Source of the DNA: G963663315 sp965204925
GTDB lineage: Bacteria > Pseudomonadota > Gammaproteobacteria > Arenicellales > Poriferihabitantaceae
Direction of reading: 5' to 3'
Length of the DNA: 64,000 nucleotides
Assembly: GCA_965204925.1 (NCBI GenBank)
Contig: OZ242021.1
Coordinates: 434,001-498,000, forward strand
Shown here: positions 8,766-17,334 of the stretch, one piece after another
How positions within the stretch are numbered: position 1 is the stretch's first letter
Layout of the letters: every line of letters starts with the position of its first letter
Position numbers and translations under genes: made by a program
Notes under the pieces: generated by a model
Databases searched by the model: none
The model's input: the letters and a program-made list of their open reading frames with translations, nothing else
Told to the model about the DNA's origin: nothing

Positions 8766-9602
8766 TTATTCGTCACCCGGAATCCGTTGCGACCGGTAAG
8801 TATAATAGTTGCATGAGGCAAAAAACCGGCGGCTGGAAATCAGTTGGGTCTGCCCATTGACCCACCGCTCCACCTCACCGGCGCCCATGCGACCGCCGCT
8901 CGCCACCATGGGTGCATAGGTATCGGCAAAGGACTTGAAATAGCTGGCCTCGCCGATTTCCGAAACCACCTCGGCAAGAGTTTCTTCAATGTCAAAACGA
9001 CTTTCGGGTAACAGCCTTATAAGGTCCCGCATGATGAGCGGATTCTGGAACGTGGTTTCGGCAAGCGCACGGTCCATGCGCCGCCCCAGTTCCGGGTCGT
9101 CAGGAAATCCATAAGTCAGGGACGAGTAGTCGCCATCGAAAACAACGAATGTTCCTCCCGGACGCAAGACCCGCGCACACTCGTTGACGACAGCTTGCGG
9201 GTCGACAACATGGCTGATCACAGTATGGGCAATGACCAAATCGAATTCCCCATCTTCGCTATCAAGAGCATGCGCATCGCCGACGCAAAACTCGACCCGG
9301 TCCGAGATACCTGCCTGATCGGCGAAGCCGGCCGCCGCCTTGATGAAAGCCGGACTCTGATCGACCCCGACAAGGCGGCCGCGAAAATTCGGCTTGCTCA
9401 CCAGCGAGCGAATCATGGCCCCCGTTCCGCACCCCACCTCCAGCGTCAGTGAATGATCAGAAAATTTCAGGGTATCGGCATAGCGGTCAAAGAGCCGCGT
9501 GAACACGACATCCTGCGCACGACTTTCCAGCCGGCTGATCAAACGCCCGGCGGTTTCGTCATCCAGCGAATGGGACCGGCAATGGGGATCAATACCCGTC
9601 AT
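8766..9602 (-). CDS. Class I SAM-dependent methyltransferase
   Basis: A 278-residue protein with a Methyltransf_11/25 Rossmann core: motif I LEVGCGTGAM (about 55-64), acidic motif II in 'LVGVDQSP', post-I 'VEFCVGDAHAL' and motif IV 'FDLVIAHTVISHV'. The substrate cannot be told from the sequence. No conserved cysteine trio of arsenite methyltransferases is seen. It is a single-gene unit, convergent with the iron-transporter ATPase and divergent from the rsxB-like gene. Its promoter region carries a Fur-like palindrome (see 9628). Confidence 0.85.
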   Translation of the reverse strand: MTGIDPHCRSHSLDDETAGRLISRLESRAQDVVFTRLFDRYADTLKFSDHSLTLEVGCGTGAMIRSLVSKPNFRGRLVGVDQSPAFIKAAAGFADQAGISDRVEFCVGDAHALDSEDGEFDLVIAHTVISHVVDPQAVVNECARVLRPGGTFVVFDGDYSSLTYGFPDDPELGRRMDRALAETTFQNPLIMRDLIRLLPESRFDIEETLAEVVSEIGEASYFKSFADTYAPMVASGGRMGAGEVERWVNGQTQLISSRRFFASCNYYTYRSQRIPGDE

Positions 9603-9627
9603 GAAAACAGCCTTTGTATCGGGAAAA

Positions 9628-9642
9628 TCATTATTATAATCG
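9628..9642 (-). promoter_or_regulatory. -10 hexamer with overlapping weak Fur-like box
   Basis: On the minus strand TATAAT (9633-9638) lies 31 bp upstream of the methyltransferase start. The surrounding 15-mer TCATTATTATAATCG (plus strand) matches the Fur 7-1-7 consensus at 10 of 14 positions. AT-rich promoters often resemble Fur boxes, so regulation by Fur is only a possibility. Confidence 0.35.
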
Positions 9643-9787
9643 ATCGTCGCGATACTTTCCCAATCATCGCGGACAGATTATGTACTCGCTGCAACCGCAA
9701 GGCGGGACCCGTTTACTTCGGTCAATTTAACGATACAATACACGTTACCGCAAGCCGGATGCAAACGGGAACCCGCTACAATCTGTA

Positions 9788-10435
9788 ATGACTTCCACAT
9801 CGGAGCGGTCACTGGCTGACCAGATCGACCAGTGTCTGCCACAAACACAATGTACACTGTGCGGCTATCCGCGCTGCCGCGAGTATGCCAGGGCCGTGGA
9901 GCGCAATGAAGCGGGAATCAATCAATGCCCGCCCGGAGGAAAAATCACGATCACCGCTCTTGCAAAACTGCTTGACAGACCGGTTGTCGAACTGAATCCC
10001 GACCATGGCAAACACGAACCGAGGGTGATCGCGCGGATCAGGGAGCAGGAATGTATCGGCTGCAAATTGTGTATGAAGGCCTGTCCGCTGGACTGTATTG
10101 TCGGCGCGAAAAAACGGATGCATACCGTGATCGCCGATCAGTGCACGGGTTGTAAACTCTGTGTCCCGGTCTGTCCGACCGACTGCATAGACCTCGTTCG
10201 CCCCCCGCTTGCGAACAATGACAATGACCTGCCCGCTCCGTGGCCCGGTTTTTCTGTCCGGCAGGTCGATCAGGCCAGGCTCCTGACCGCCCAAAAACTG
10301 GCCAGGATAAAAAAATTCGATGATGCCCGAAAGCGCCGCAAACAGGTTCCGGCGCGCGCGCAAATGCGACGGGAAATTCTGGCTGCCGTGAAAAGAAAAT
10401 CAATGCAGCGCCGGACATCCTGCTCTTTGCCATGA
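9788..10435 (+). CDS. RsxB/RnfB-like soluble iron-sulfur protein
   Basis: A 215-residue protein with the N-terminal 4Fe-4S domain of RnfB (C-x2-C-x4-C ... C in 'QCTLCGYPRCREY' then 'NQCPPGG', residues about 20-50) and a ferredoxin domain with two CxxCxxCxxxC clusters, 'CIGCKLCMKACPLDC' and 'CTGCKLCVPVCPTDC' (about 93-140). The N-terminal membrane anchor of true RnfB/RsxB is absent and no other rnf gene is next to it. The C-terminal 50 residues are basic. It overlaps nth by 4 bp. Lone rsxB-nth pairs are known in other proteobacteria. Role: probably an electron carrier, partner unknown. Confidence 0.82.
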   Translation: MTSTSERSLADQIDQCLPQTQCTLCGYPRCREYARAVERNEAGINQCPPGGKITITALAKLLDRPVVELNPDHGKHEPRVIARIREQECIGCKLCMKACPLDCIVGAKKRMHTVIADQCTGCKLCVPVCPTDCIDLVRPPLANNDNDLPAPWPGFSVRQVDQARLLTAQKLARIKKFDDARKRRKQVPARAQMRREILAAVKRKSMQRRTSCSLP

Positions 10436-11070
10436 ATCCACGACAAATAACGACCGCATTCACGCGGCTGAGAAAACACAACCCGGCGCCGACTACGGAA
10501 TTGGACTGGCAGAGTGAGTTCGAGCTATTGATCTCGGTCATGCTGTCCGCCCAGGCCACCGATATATCGGTCAACCGGGCTACCGGCAAGCTCTACAAGG
10601 CGGCCAATACCCCGGCCGCCATTCATGAACTCGGTGTAACGAAACTGAAAGAATATATCAAGACAATCGGCCTGTTCAACGTCAAGGCGCAAAATATCAT
10701 CAAGACTTGCAAACAACTCATGGAACGGCACGGCGGCCGGGTACCCCGCACCCGGGAAGAACTTGAAGCGTTGCCGGGAGTAGGCAGAAAGACGGCCAGT
10801 GTAATATTGAATACGGCTTTCGGGCAGCCCGCCATTGCCGTCGATACCCATATATTCAGGGTGTCCAACCGTACCGGCATTGCGCCGGGCAAAAATACGC
10901 TTGCAGTAGAAAAAGCATTGCTGGAAAGAGTGCCGAAGCGATTCATACCGAACGCTCATCACTGGCTGATCCTGCATGGTCGCTATACCTGTACGGCGCG
11001 CAAACCGAAATGCGGCCAGTGCCTGATTCATGATCTGTGCGATTCCGCCTTTCAGTTCCGGAGAACCTGA
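10432..11070 (+). CDS. nth: Endonuclease III
   Basis: DNA glycosylase/AP lyase removing oxidised pyrimidines. The 212-residue protein has the helix-hairpin-helix LPGVGRKTA with the catalytic Lys, 'VDTHIFRVSNRTG' with the catalytic Asp, and the C-terminal 4Fe-4S loop C-x6-C-x2-C-x5-C ('CTARKPKCGQCLIHDLC'). Length is that of E. coli Nth. The start ATG overlaps the stop of the RsxB-like gene (ATGA). Confidence 0.97.
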   Translation: MNPRQITTAFTRLRKHNPAPTTELDWQSEFELLISVMLSAQATDISVNRATGKLYKAANTPAAIHELGVTKLKEYIKTIGLFNVKAQNIIKTCKQLMERHGGRVPRTREELEALPGVGRKTASVILNTAFGQPAIAVDTHIFRVSNRTGIAPGKNTLAVEKALLERVPKRFIPNAHHWLILHGRYTCTARKPKCGQCLIHDLCDSAFQFRRT

Positions 11071-11169
11071 AGACAACACAACCACATCAATATCGGGTAA
11101 ACTGTCTGCATTACTGAAACTTGCGTCCGGCGCAATTCCCGACAACAACATCATCCCCCGAATAATTCC

Positions 11170-12141
11170 ATGGATATGGCAGTACAACATGATTTCAACG
11201 ACGCCCTGAAAGCCAGCGGCCGCTTCCCCATGAGGCGCGCGGCGCTGTCCGAATTACAACTGAATATCGGTTACCTGTGTAATCAGGCGTGTGAGCATTG
11301 CCATGTTCAGGCGGGGCCGAAACGCACCGAAATGATGACCCGGGAAACGATGGAGAAGGTGCTGGACTGGGTAAAACGCAACCCCGTTCGTTCTGTCGAC
11401 ATTACCGGTGGAGCGCCGGAAATGATTCCCGGCTTCAGGGAGCTGTGTGACGGGTTTATCGAAAACGGGGTCCGCGTCACTTCACGATGCAATATAACTG
11501 TGCAGTTCGAGCCCGGTCAGGAAGACCTGGCAAAATGGTATGCCGAACGCAAGATTCGCCTGGTCTGCTCCCTTCCCTGCTACACCCCGAAAAATGTCGA
11601 CCAGCAAAGAGGCAAGGGGGTTTTCGGAAAAAGCATTGCCGGCTTGCAGGTATTCAACGAGCTCGGCTACGGGCGCAACCCGGAGCTTGTGATCGACCTC
11701 GTATATAACCCGGTTGGGGCGCAGTTGCCGCCCGCCCAGGGAGCCCTGCAACTGGATTACAAAACCCGCCTGAAACAGGATTTCGGCATCGAATTCAATA
11801 ATCTGCTGACCATTACCAATCTGCCGATCAACCGCTTCAGGCATTTCCTGGAAAGGACCGGCCAGCTGGAAAGTTATGAACAGCTTCTGGCAGATAATTT
11901 CAACCCGGCCACGGTCCCGTCACTGATGTGCCGCAACCTCGTCAGTGTGGACTGGCGGGGCTGCGTCTATGATTGCGATTTCAACCAGATGCTCGGACTG
12001 CCGCTATTGGCGACCGGCAGCAAGTTTCTGTGGGACATTGATATGCGTCAGCTGGAGAATCGGTTGATTGCCGTTGGCAGTCATTGTTATGGTTGTACTG
12101 CCGGCTCCGGAAGCAGTTGCGGCGGGGCGCTCACCACATAG
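11170..12141 (+). CDS. arsS: ArsS-type radical SAM protein
   Basis: A 323-residue radical SAM enzyme: the cluster motif is CNQACEHC (CxxxCxxC, about residues 37-44) inside 'LQLNIGYLCNQACEHCHVQ', followed by 'DITGGAPE', and the C-terminal Cys-rich DUF3641 domain ends 'HCYGCTAGSGSSCGGAL'. These are hallmarks of ArsS, which makes the 5'-deoxyadenosyl arsenosugar precursor from dimethylarsenite and SAM. The assignment to arsenosugar synthesis is by family only; no arsM or arsenic-resistance gene is in the window. It is the third gene downstream of the rsxB-nth pair (99-bp gap), so it may be separately expressed. Confidence 0.85.
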   Translation: MDMAVQHDFNDALKASGRFPMRRAALSELQLNIGYLCNQACEHCHVQAGPKRTEMMTRETMEKVLDWVKRNPVRSVDITGGAPEMIPGFRELCDGFIENGVRVTSRCNITVQFEPGQEDLAKWYAERKIRLVCSLPCYTPKNVDQQRGKGVFGKSIAGLQVFNELGYGRNPELVIDLVYNPVGAQLPPAQGALQLDYKTRLKQDFGIEFNNLLTITNLPINRFRHFLERTGQLESYEQLLADNFNPATVPSLMCRNLVSVDWRGCVYDCDFNQMLGLPLLATGSKFLWDIDMRQLENRLIAVGSHCYGCTAGSGSSCGGALTT

Positions 12142-12150
12142 TCAGGGACA

Positions 12151-12591
12151 TCAGGATTGTGCAAACACCCACAGCAGCGCCGCATAGCGAGCCAGTTTGC
12201 CGACAAGAATCATGATCGCACAGGGCCAGAAAGGGAGCCGCAAATAACCGGCCGCCAGGCATAATGGATCACCGACAACCGGCATCCAGCTAAACAGCAA
12301 GGCCGGCGCCCCCCACTTCCTGACCCGCTCCAGCGATGTCTCCCTGATCCGGAAAACGGAACCGATCCTCTTATGCCACCGGGTGCGCGACAATCCACGT
12401 TGCAAGATCGCTCCGACCCACCAGGTAATGATTCCACCAACGGTATTGCCCCCCGTTGCGACCAGCAACAGGGAAATGACATCGTATTGGCGCGATTGAT
12501 ACAGGGAATAGAGCAATACCTCCACTCCTCCCGGAACAAGGGTCGATGCCAACAGGGAACCGGTAAACAGCCAGACCAGGCCGGCAAACAT
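12151..12591 (-). CDS. YqaA-like small DedA-family membrane protein
   Basis: A 146-residue inner-membrane protein with about four hydrophobic segments. It matches the YqaA family of the DedA/SNARE-associated fold: 'LVPGGVEVLL' near the start, 'ATGGNTVGGIITWWVG' in the middle and 'KWGAPALLFSWMPVVGDPLCLAAGYLR' region, with the conserved Gly-Asp-Pro-Leu. DedA relatives move phospholipids or undecaprenyl phosphate; the substrate of this small form is not known. Its ATG overlaps the waaA stop, so it is probably co-translated with waaA. Confidence 0.85.
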   Translation of the reverse strand: MFAGLVWLFTGSLLASTLVPGGVEVLLYSLYQSRQYDVISLLLVATGGNTVGGIITWWVGAILQRGLSRTRWHKRIGSVFRIRETSLERVRKWGAPALLFSWMPVVGDPLCLAAGYLRLPFWPCAIMILVGKLARYAALLWVFAQS

Positions 12592-13886
12592 CAGGTCGCT
12601 GTTCCGGCAGTCGCGCTCAGGCGCTCAATAATTTTCAGCGTTGCGAACAAGGCGCCCTTGTTTTCATCGACAAGTCCCTTGCCCCGGGAGCCATACTGAT
12701 TCCTGAGCGCGGGCTCATTGACAAAGCGGATAATGACATCGGTCAGTTCCCGTGTATTGACAACCTGGACTCCCGCTCCTTTCTCCAGCACCATATCGGA
12801 GATTTCCTGGAAGTTGAACATGTGGGGACCAAAAATGACCGCCACGCTCGCCGCGCAGGCTTCAAGCAGGTTATGCCCTCCGGCAGGAACGAGACTGCCG
12901 CCGATGTACGCGATATCGCTCGCCGCGATCAGCAACCCGAGTTCTCCCATCGTATCACCGACATAAATATCGACATCACTGCCGACAGCCCCGCTTGATC
13001 GGGTCCTTAGCGCCGTTTTGTATTTTGATCGCAAGCACAGCCTGTACACTTTGCGGAAACGTTCCGGGTGTCTGGGTACCAACACCAGCAGCAAATCCGG
13101 GATCCGGCGTTTAACCTCGGAAAAAGCCCTGAGTACATGCGCTTCCTCACCTTCACGGGTACTCCCCGCCACCAGTACAGGACGGTCGGGACCCAGATTC
13201 CGGCGCACCGATTGGGCGGACTCCAGGGCGCTTGCCGGAATATCCAGCTCGAACTTCAGGCTGCCCGTTACCTGGACCCGATCGGGGTTGGCGCCGAGGC
13301 TTATCAGCCTTTGCGAATCGGCGCGGGTTTGAACGGCAAAATAATCAACCTTCTCCAATATCGGTGAAACCAGCTTTTTGAACATCCGGTACCCGCGGCA
13401 GGATTTCCTTGAAAGCCTTGTGTTGGCATAAATCACCGGAATATTCCTGTCATGGCACTCGACGATATAGTTCGGCCAGATTTCCGTCTCCATCATGATC
13501 GCCATACACGGATTCAACCGATTGAGAAAACGTTTTACCGCGCCCGGATAATCGTAGGGGAGATAGAAGTGATCAACGGTATCATGGAAAGTCCTTGCCA
13601 CCCGGTCCGACCCGGTTGGCGTCATGGTCGTGATCACAATCTGCCGCTCGGAATCATCCGTTTGCAGCGCCCGAACCAGCGGAATCGCCGCGTTCACCTC
13701 GCCTACGGAAACCGCGTGAACCCATATCCGCCTGCCGCAAGCGGGGGAGCCTCCGGCTTGCAATCCGAGCCCGAATCGCTGTGACCATCGATCGCTGTAC
13801 TGGCGACTCCGGGAAATCCGCATGAGCAAACGCGCCAACACCACAGGAAACGCGGCATACAGGACAATCCGGTAAAGTGTCAGCAT
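12591..13886 (-). CDS. waaA: 3-deoxy-D-manno-octulosonic acid (Kdo) transferase
   Basis: Inner-membrane-associated glycosyltransferase adding Kdo residues to lipid IVA. The 431-residue protein has an N-terminal membrane helix (about 1-22) and the GT30 pattern: 'IWVHAVSVGEVNAA' with the catalytic Glu, 'METEIWPNY', 'LVAGSTREGEE', and 'YIGGSLVPAGGHNLLEA' for CMP-Kdo binding. It shows that the cell makes a Kdo-containing lipopolysaccharide. It follows hemF by 4 bp on the same strand. Confidence 0.96.
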   Translation of the reverse strand: MLTLYRIVLYAAFPVVLARLLMRISRSRQYSDRWSQRFGLGLQAGGSPACGRRIWVHAVSVGEVNAAIPLVRALQTDDSERQIVITTMTPTGSDRVARTFHDTVDHFYLPYDYPGAVKRFLNRLNPCMAIMMETEIWPNYIVECHDRNIPVIYANTRLSRKSCRGYRMFKKLVSPILEKVDYFAVQTRADSQRLISLGANPDRVQVTGSLKFELDIPASALESAQSVRRNLGPDRPVLVAGSTREGEEAHVLRAFSEVKRRIPDLLLVLVPRHPERFRKVYRLCLRSKYKTALRTRSSGAVGSDVDIYVGDTMGELGLLIAASDIAYIGGSLVPAGGHNLLEACAASVAVIFGPHMFNFQEISDMVLEKGAGVQVVNTRELTDVIIRFVNEPALRNQYGSRGKGLVDENKGALFATLKIIERLSATAGTAT

Positions 13887-13890
13887 GGGG

Positions 13891-14790
13891 TTATGGATTG
13901 ACCCAGTCCCTGGGAACCAGGAAATAATCGATCAGTCTTGCCTCTTCGCTGCCCGGCTCGGCCCGGAAGCCGTATTTCCACTCCACCCTCGGCGGCAAGG
14001 ACATCAATATCGACTCTGTTCGACCCGCGGACTGCAAACCGAACAACGTGCCACGGTCATAGACAAGATTGAATTCCACATAGCGCCCCCTGCGATACCA
14101 CTGGAACTCCCGCTGTTTACGAGTGAACGGGTAATCCTTGCGTTTCTCTACAATAGGCAGGTAGGCGTCCGCGAAACTGTTGCCGATGCCTTGCACGAAA
14201 TCAAAGGATTGCTCAAAGCCGAGTTCATTGAAATCATCAAAAAATAACCCTCCGATACCTCTTGGCTCATTACGATGCCGGATAAAAAAATACTGATCGC
14301 AACGTCGCTTGAAAGACGGATAGAAATTCTCACCGAACCTTCGGCAAGCCTTACGGGCTGTTTCATGCCAGTGCACACAATCCTCGGTAAAACCATAACA
14401 GGGTGTCAGATCATACCCTCCGCCAAACCACCAGATCGGGGAATCCGACTGCGGGTCGGCGACAAAAAACCGCACATTCATATGGCCTGAGGGGACATAG
14501 GGGTTTGCCGGATGCATAACCACCGACACGCCGGCTGCCTCGAACGGCTTGCCGGCAATCTCTTTTCTTGACAAGGTCGATGCCGCGGGAAGTTGCGCCC
14601 CCGACACACGGGAAAAATTGACGCCGCCTTTTTCGAATACATGACCCTGTTCTATGATGCGGGTAATACCGCCTCCGCCGCTCTCGTGCCGCCACTTGTC
14701 CTCACAGAATGAATGGTCCGGCTCAAGGTTGCCAATTGCACAACAAAGATTGTTTTGCAGGTTTTCAAAATAAACGGCAACGGCATCCAT
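13891..14790 (-). CDS. hemF: Aerobic coproporphyrinogen-III oxidase
   Basis: HemF uses O2 to decarboxylate two propionates of coproporphyrinogen III. With the ATG of MDAVAVYF as start it has 299 residues, the length of E. coli HemF; a GTG 42 bases upstream is possible but lacks a ribosome site. Signature blocks: 'EKGGVNFSRVSG', 'VVMHPANPYVPSGHMNVRFF', 'WWFGGGYDLTPCYG' and 'RGIGGLFFDDFN', then 'QWYRRGRYVEFNLVYDRGT'. The oxygen-dependent enzyme implies aerobic or microaerobic life. It lies between tsaC and waaA. Confidence 0.96.
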   Translation of the reverse strand: MDAVAVYFENLQNNLCCAIGNLEPDHSFCEDKWRHESGGGGITRIIEQGHVFEKGGVNFSRVSGAQLPAASTLSRKEIAGKPFEAAGVSVVMHPANPYVPSGHMNVRFFVADPQSDSPIWWFGGGYDLTPCYGFTEDCVHWHETARKACRRFGENFYPSFKRRCDQYFFIRHRNEPRGIGGLFFDDFNELGFEQSFDFVQGIGNSFADAYLPIVEKRKDYPFTRKQREFQWYRRGRYVEFNLVYDRGTLFGLQSAGRTESILMSLPPRVEWKYGFRAEPGSEEARLIDYFLVPRDWVNP

Positions 14791-14844
14791 GTCAGGGAAT
14801 CCGGCTGCGCTGTTGACGAGACCTCTGTTCACGAGTGGATGCCG

Positions 14845-15420
14845 TTAGCCCCTGATTGTGGCGCCGTTGACCGCGTCGCGAATGACAGATGGGCGGGTAT
14901 CGGCGCCAATCGACCCCTCCATTATACAGTCCAGCTCACCACCGAATTCGAGGTGGACCTGTGCGGCGCTCCTCAGCGCCTTGCGATGAGCGCGGTTTGC
15001 GCTGGTGGAAATAATGGCCATGCCCGAATTTCTGCAAAGCGCGCGTACCCCACCGTGTCGGGAGACCCGGATTGCAACGCAGGCATGGCTTCCCGTGATC
15101 TGGCGGGAAACGCTTTTTCTTGCCGGCAAAAGCCAGGTATAAGGGCCGGGCCAGCTGGCCAGCATTTCCCGGCGGGTCGCGGCCGGGAAGAACTCGACAT
15201 ATCTCATGAGCCTGGAAAGATGGTCGGAAACCAGTATCAATCCCTGTTCTTTCTTTCTTCGCTTCATATGAAGGATTCGGCGAACGGCCCGCGAATTGTT
15301 CGGGTCACAGCCGAGTCCATAACAGGATTCTGTTGGATAGGCGATGACGCCCCCCTGTCTGATTATCAATGCCGCATCGTGTACTGATGCCGGATTCAAT
15401 TTGCTTTCAGGGCTTGTCAA
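14845..15420 (-). CDS. tsaC: Threonylcarbamoyl-AMP synthase (TsaC/YrdC)
   Basis: TsaC makes threonylcarbamoyl-AMP from threonine, bicarbonate and ATP for the t6A37 tRNA modification. The 191 residues have the YrdC pattern 'RQGGVIAYPTESCYGLGCDP', 'KRRKKEQGLILV' and 'IISTSANRAHRKA'. A second YrdC-fold gene (yciO-like) is at 31454; this one, next to hemF and purE, is the better TsaC. The only usable starts are TTG (15420, used here, with GGA about 7 bp upstream) or TTG 21 bases downstream. Confidence 0.9.
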   Translation of the reverse strand: MTSPESKLNPASVHDAALIIRQGGVIAYPTESCYGLGCDPNNSRAVRRILHMKRRKKEQGLILVSDHLSRLMRYVEFFPAATRREMLASWPGPYTWLLPARKSVSRQITGSHACVAIRVSRHGGVRALCRNSGMAIISTSANRAHRKALRSAAQVHLEFGGELDCIMEGSIGADTRPSVIRDAVNGATIRG

Positions 15421-15429
15421 AATCCAGCG

Positions 15430-15939
15430 CTATTTGCCCAGAGAGCGCTGAAGATTGCGGTTCTTCTCCAGGATGCCCTGTGCGTTGCGCTCCCGTTCAT
15501 TCCTGACCCTCGTTTCGATATCGGCATGGGAAACTCCCAATATCTGGGCAGCCAGATAACCGGCATTTTTCGCTCCCGCCCTGCCGATCGCAACACTGGC
15601 GACAGGGATGCCGCCCGGCATCTGTACAGTCGACAACAGCGCGTCCTGACCATTCAGCGGCCCCCCGTCCATCGGCACTCCGATCACCGGTTTGACAGTC
15701 AGGCTCGCTACCACGCCAGCGAGATGCGCGGCCAGACCCGCTGCCGCGATGAACACCGCACAGCCGCGGGATTCGGCTTCCCTTACATACGTATGGGTGG
15801 CGTCGGGAGTACGGTGCGCGGAAGTAATCTGCGCCTCCCAGGGCACGCCGAGGTTGTCCAGCACATCAAGAGTAGAGCGCATTACCGGCAGGTCCGAGTC
15901 CGACCCCATTAAAACTGCAACAAACGGTTTGTTCATCAT
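15430..15939 (-). CDS. purE: N5-carboxyaminoimidazole ribonucleotide mutase
   Basis: PurE converts N5-CAIR to CAIR in purine synthesis. The 169-residue protein shows class I PurE marks: 'VLMGSDSDLPVM' near the start, 'SAHRTPD' with the catalytic His, 'AAAGLAAHLAGVVAS' and 'PVIGVPM'. purK, its usual operon partner, is not adjacent; tsaC follows after 9 bp. It belongs to a minus-strand run that also includes purD and purH. Confidence 0.96.
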   Translation of the reverse strand: MMNKPFVAVLMGSDSDLPVMRSTLDVLDNLGVPWEAQITSAHRTPDATHTYVREAESRGCAVFIAAAGLAAHLAGVVASLTVKPVIGVPMDGGPLNGQDALLSTVQMPGGIPVASVAIGRAGAKNAGYLAAQILGVSHADIETRVRNERERNAQGILEKNRNLQRSLGK

Positions 15940-16016
15940 GTATCAGGAAGTTCGAGTGTTCATATCGTTAGCCGGTCCAGCCTGGACGCAGCCCTCATAG
16001 CGGGATATTTTAACGA

Positions 16017-17327
16017 TTATCCGGCGCTTTTTGGAAAAATCGATCGCACATGACTATCGGTCGCGCGGTGACCAATATCGCGGCGAAACCAGCTTCCCGG
16101 CCAAGTGATCCGCTCCGTTGCCTCATATGCCCGACGGCGGCATTCCTTCATATTTTCACCGAGAGCAGTTACACACAAGACCCGACCGCCATCGGTCAAC
16201 ACCCGATTCTCCCGCAAACGGGTGCCTGCATGAAAAACCCTGAGGTCATCCGAATCCCGCCCGTCCAGCCCCCGGATCACCTCGCCTTTTCGATATTCTC
16301 CGGGATAACCTTCAGCTGCCATGACCACCCCCAGCGCGGAGCGATGGTCCCATACCGCCGCCTCCCGGTCCAGTTTCCGGTCGAGCGCCGCGAGGCAATG
16401 CGCCACGATATCGGATTGCATACGCATCATGACGGGTTGGGTTTCAGGGTCTCCGAACCGGCAATTGAACTCGAGAACCCTGGGAACCGAATCATTCCCG
16501 ATCATGAGACCGGCATACAGAAATCCGGTATAGGGCATGCCTTCGGCTCGCAGACCATCTATCGCCGGGCGCATAATGCGGCGCATCACACGCTCATGGA
16601 TTTCAGCGGTTAGCCCGGGCGCCGGGGAACAGGCTCCCATTCCTCCGGTATTCGGACCGACATCCCCGTTACAGGCTTTCTTGTAATCCTGACTGGAAGC
16701 CATCGGCAAGATGTTTTCCCCGTCCGCCATACAGATGAAGCTGGCTTCCTCTCCCTTGAGGAATTGTTCGATCACAACCCGATGCCCGGCCTCTCCAAAC
16801 CGGTTTCCGGTCAGCATATCCCTGACCGCCTGTTCGGCCTGTTGCCGGTTTTCGGCGACAATCACCCCCTTGCCCGCAGCCAGCCCGTCCGCCTTGATTA
16901 CCAGCGGACAGCGCCTTGTGCGCAGGTAGTCCAGCGCCGAGGGCGCCTCGACAAAACTCTCGAAGGCGGCAGTGGGAATCGAATGGCGGGCGAAAAACCG
17001 CTTGCAAAAGGTTTTCGACCCTTCCAGCCGGGATGCCGCGGCACGGGGACCGAAGCATTTTAATCCGGCTTCTTCGAACGCATCAACGATACCGAGCGTC
17101 AGAGGGGCCTCCGGGCCGATAATCGTCAGCCCGATTGCGTGGTCCGCGGCAAACCGGATCAAGCGATCGATATCCGTAGCGGCCAGATCCACATTATGCA
17201 TGCGATCTTCCATGGCTGTCCCCGCATTGCCCGGCGCAACATATACGTTGGTCACCAGAGGCGACCGCGCCACCTTCCATGCCAGCGCATGCTCTCTTCC
17301 TCCTCCTCCCGCTATCAGTACGTTCAT
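16017..17327 (-). CDS. purD: Phosphoribosylamine-glycine ligase
   Basis: PurD is the ATP-grasp ligase making GAR. The 436-residue protein begins MNVLIAGGGGREHALAWK, with 'VAPGNAGTA' and 'GPEAPLTLGI' (N-domain), 'VIKADGLAAGKGV' (ATP-grasp), 'GGMGACSPAP' and 'LEFNCRFGDPETQ' with metal-binding Glu/Asn. It follows purH with one extra gene in between, whereas purH-purD are commonly adjacent in gammaproteobacteria. Confidence 0.97.
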   Translation of the reverse strand: MNVLIAGGGGREHALAWKVARSPLVTNVYVAPGNAGTAMEDRMHNVDLAATDIDRLIRFAADHAIGLTIIGPEAPLTLGIVDAFEEAGLKCFGPRAAASRLEGSKTFCKRFFARHSIPTAAFESFVEAPSALDYLRTRRCPLVIKADGLAAGKGVIVAENRQQAEQAVRDMLTGNRFGEAGHRVVIEQFLKGEEASFICMADGENILPMASSQDYKKACNGDVGPNTGGMGACSPAPGLTAEIHERVMRRIMRPAIDGLRAEGMPYTGFLYAGLMIGNDSVPRVLEFNCRFGDPETQPVMMRMQSDIVAHCLAALDRKLDREAAVWDHRSALGVVMAAEGYPGEYRKGEVIRGLDGRDSDDLRVFHAGTRLRENRVLTDGGRVLCVTALGENMKECRRRAYEATERITWPGSWFRRDIGHRATDSHVRSIFPKSAG

Positions 17328-17334
17328 TCGGTTA

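Noticed and set aside
8766..9602. Methyltransferase as ArsM partner of the nearby ArsS-type gene
   Set aside because: It lacks the conserved arsenic-binding cysteines and is on the other strand in a separate unit.
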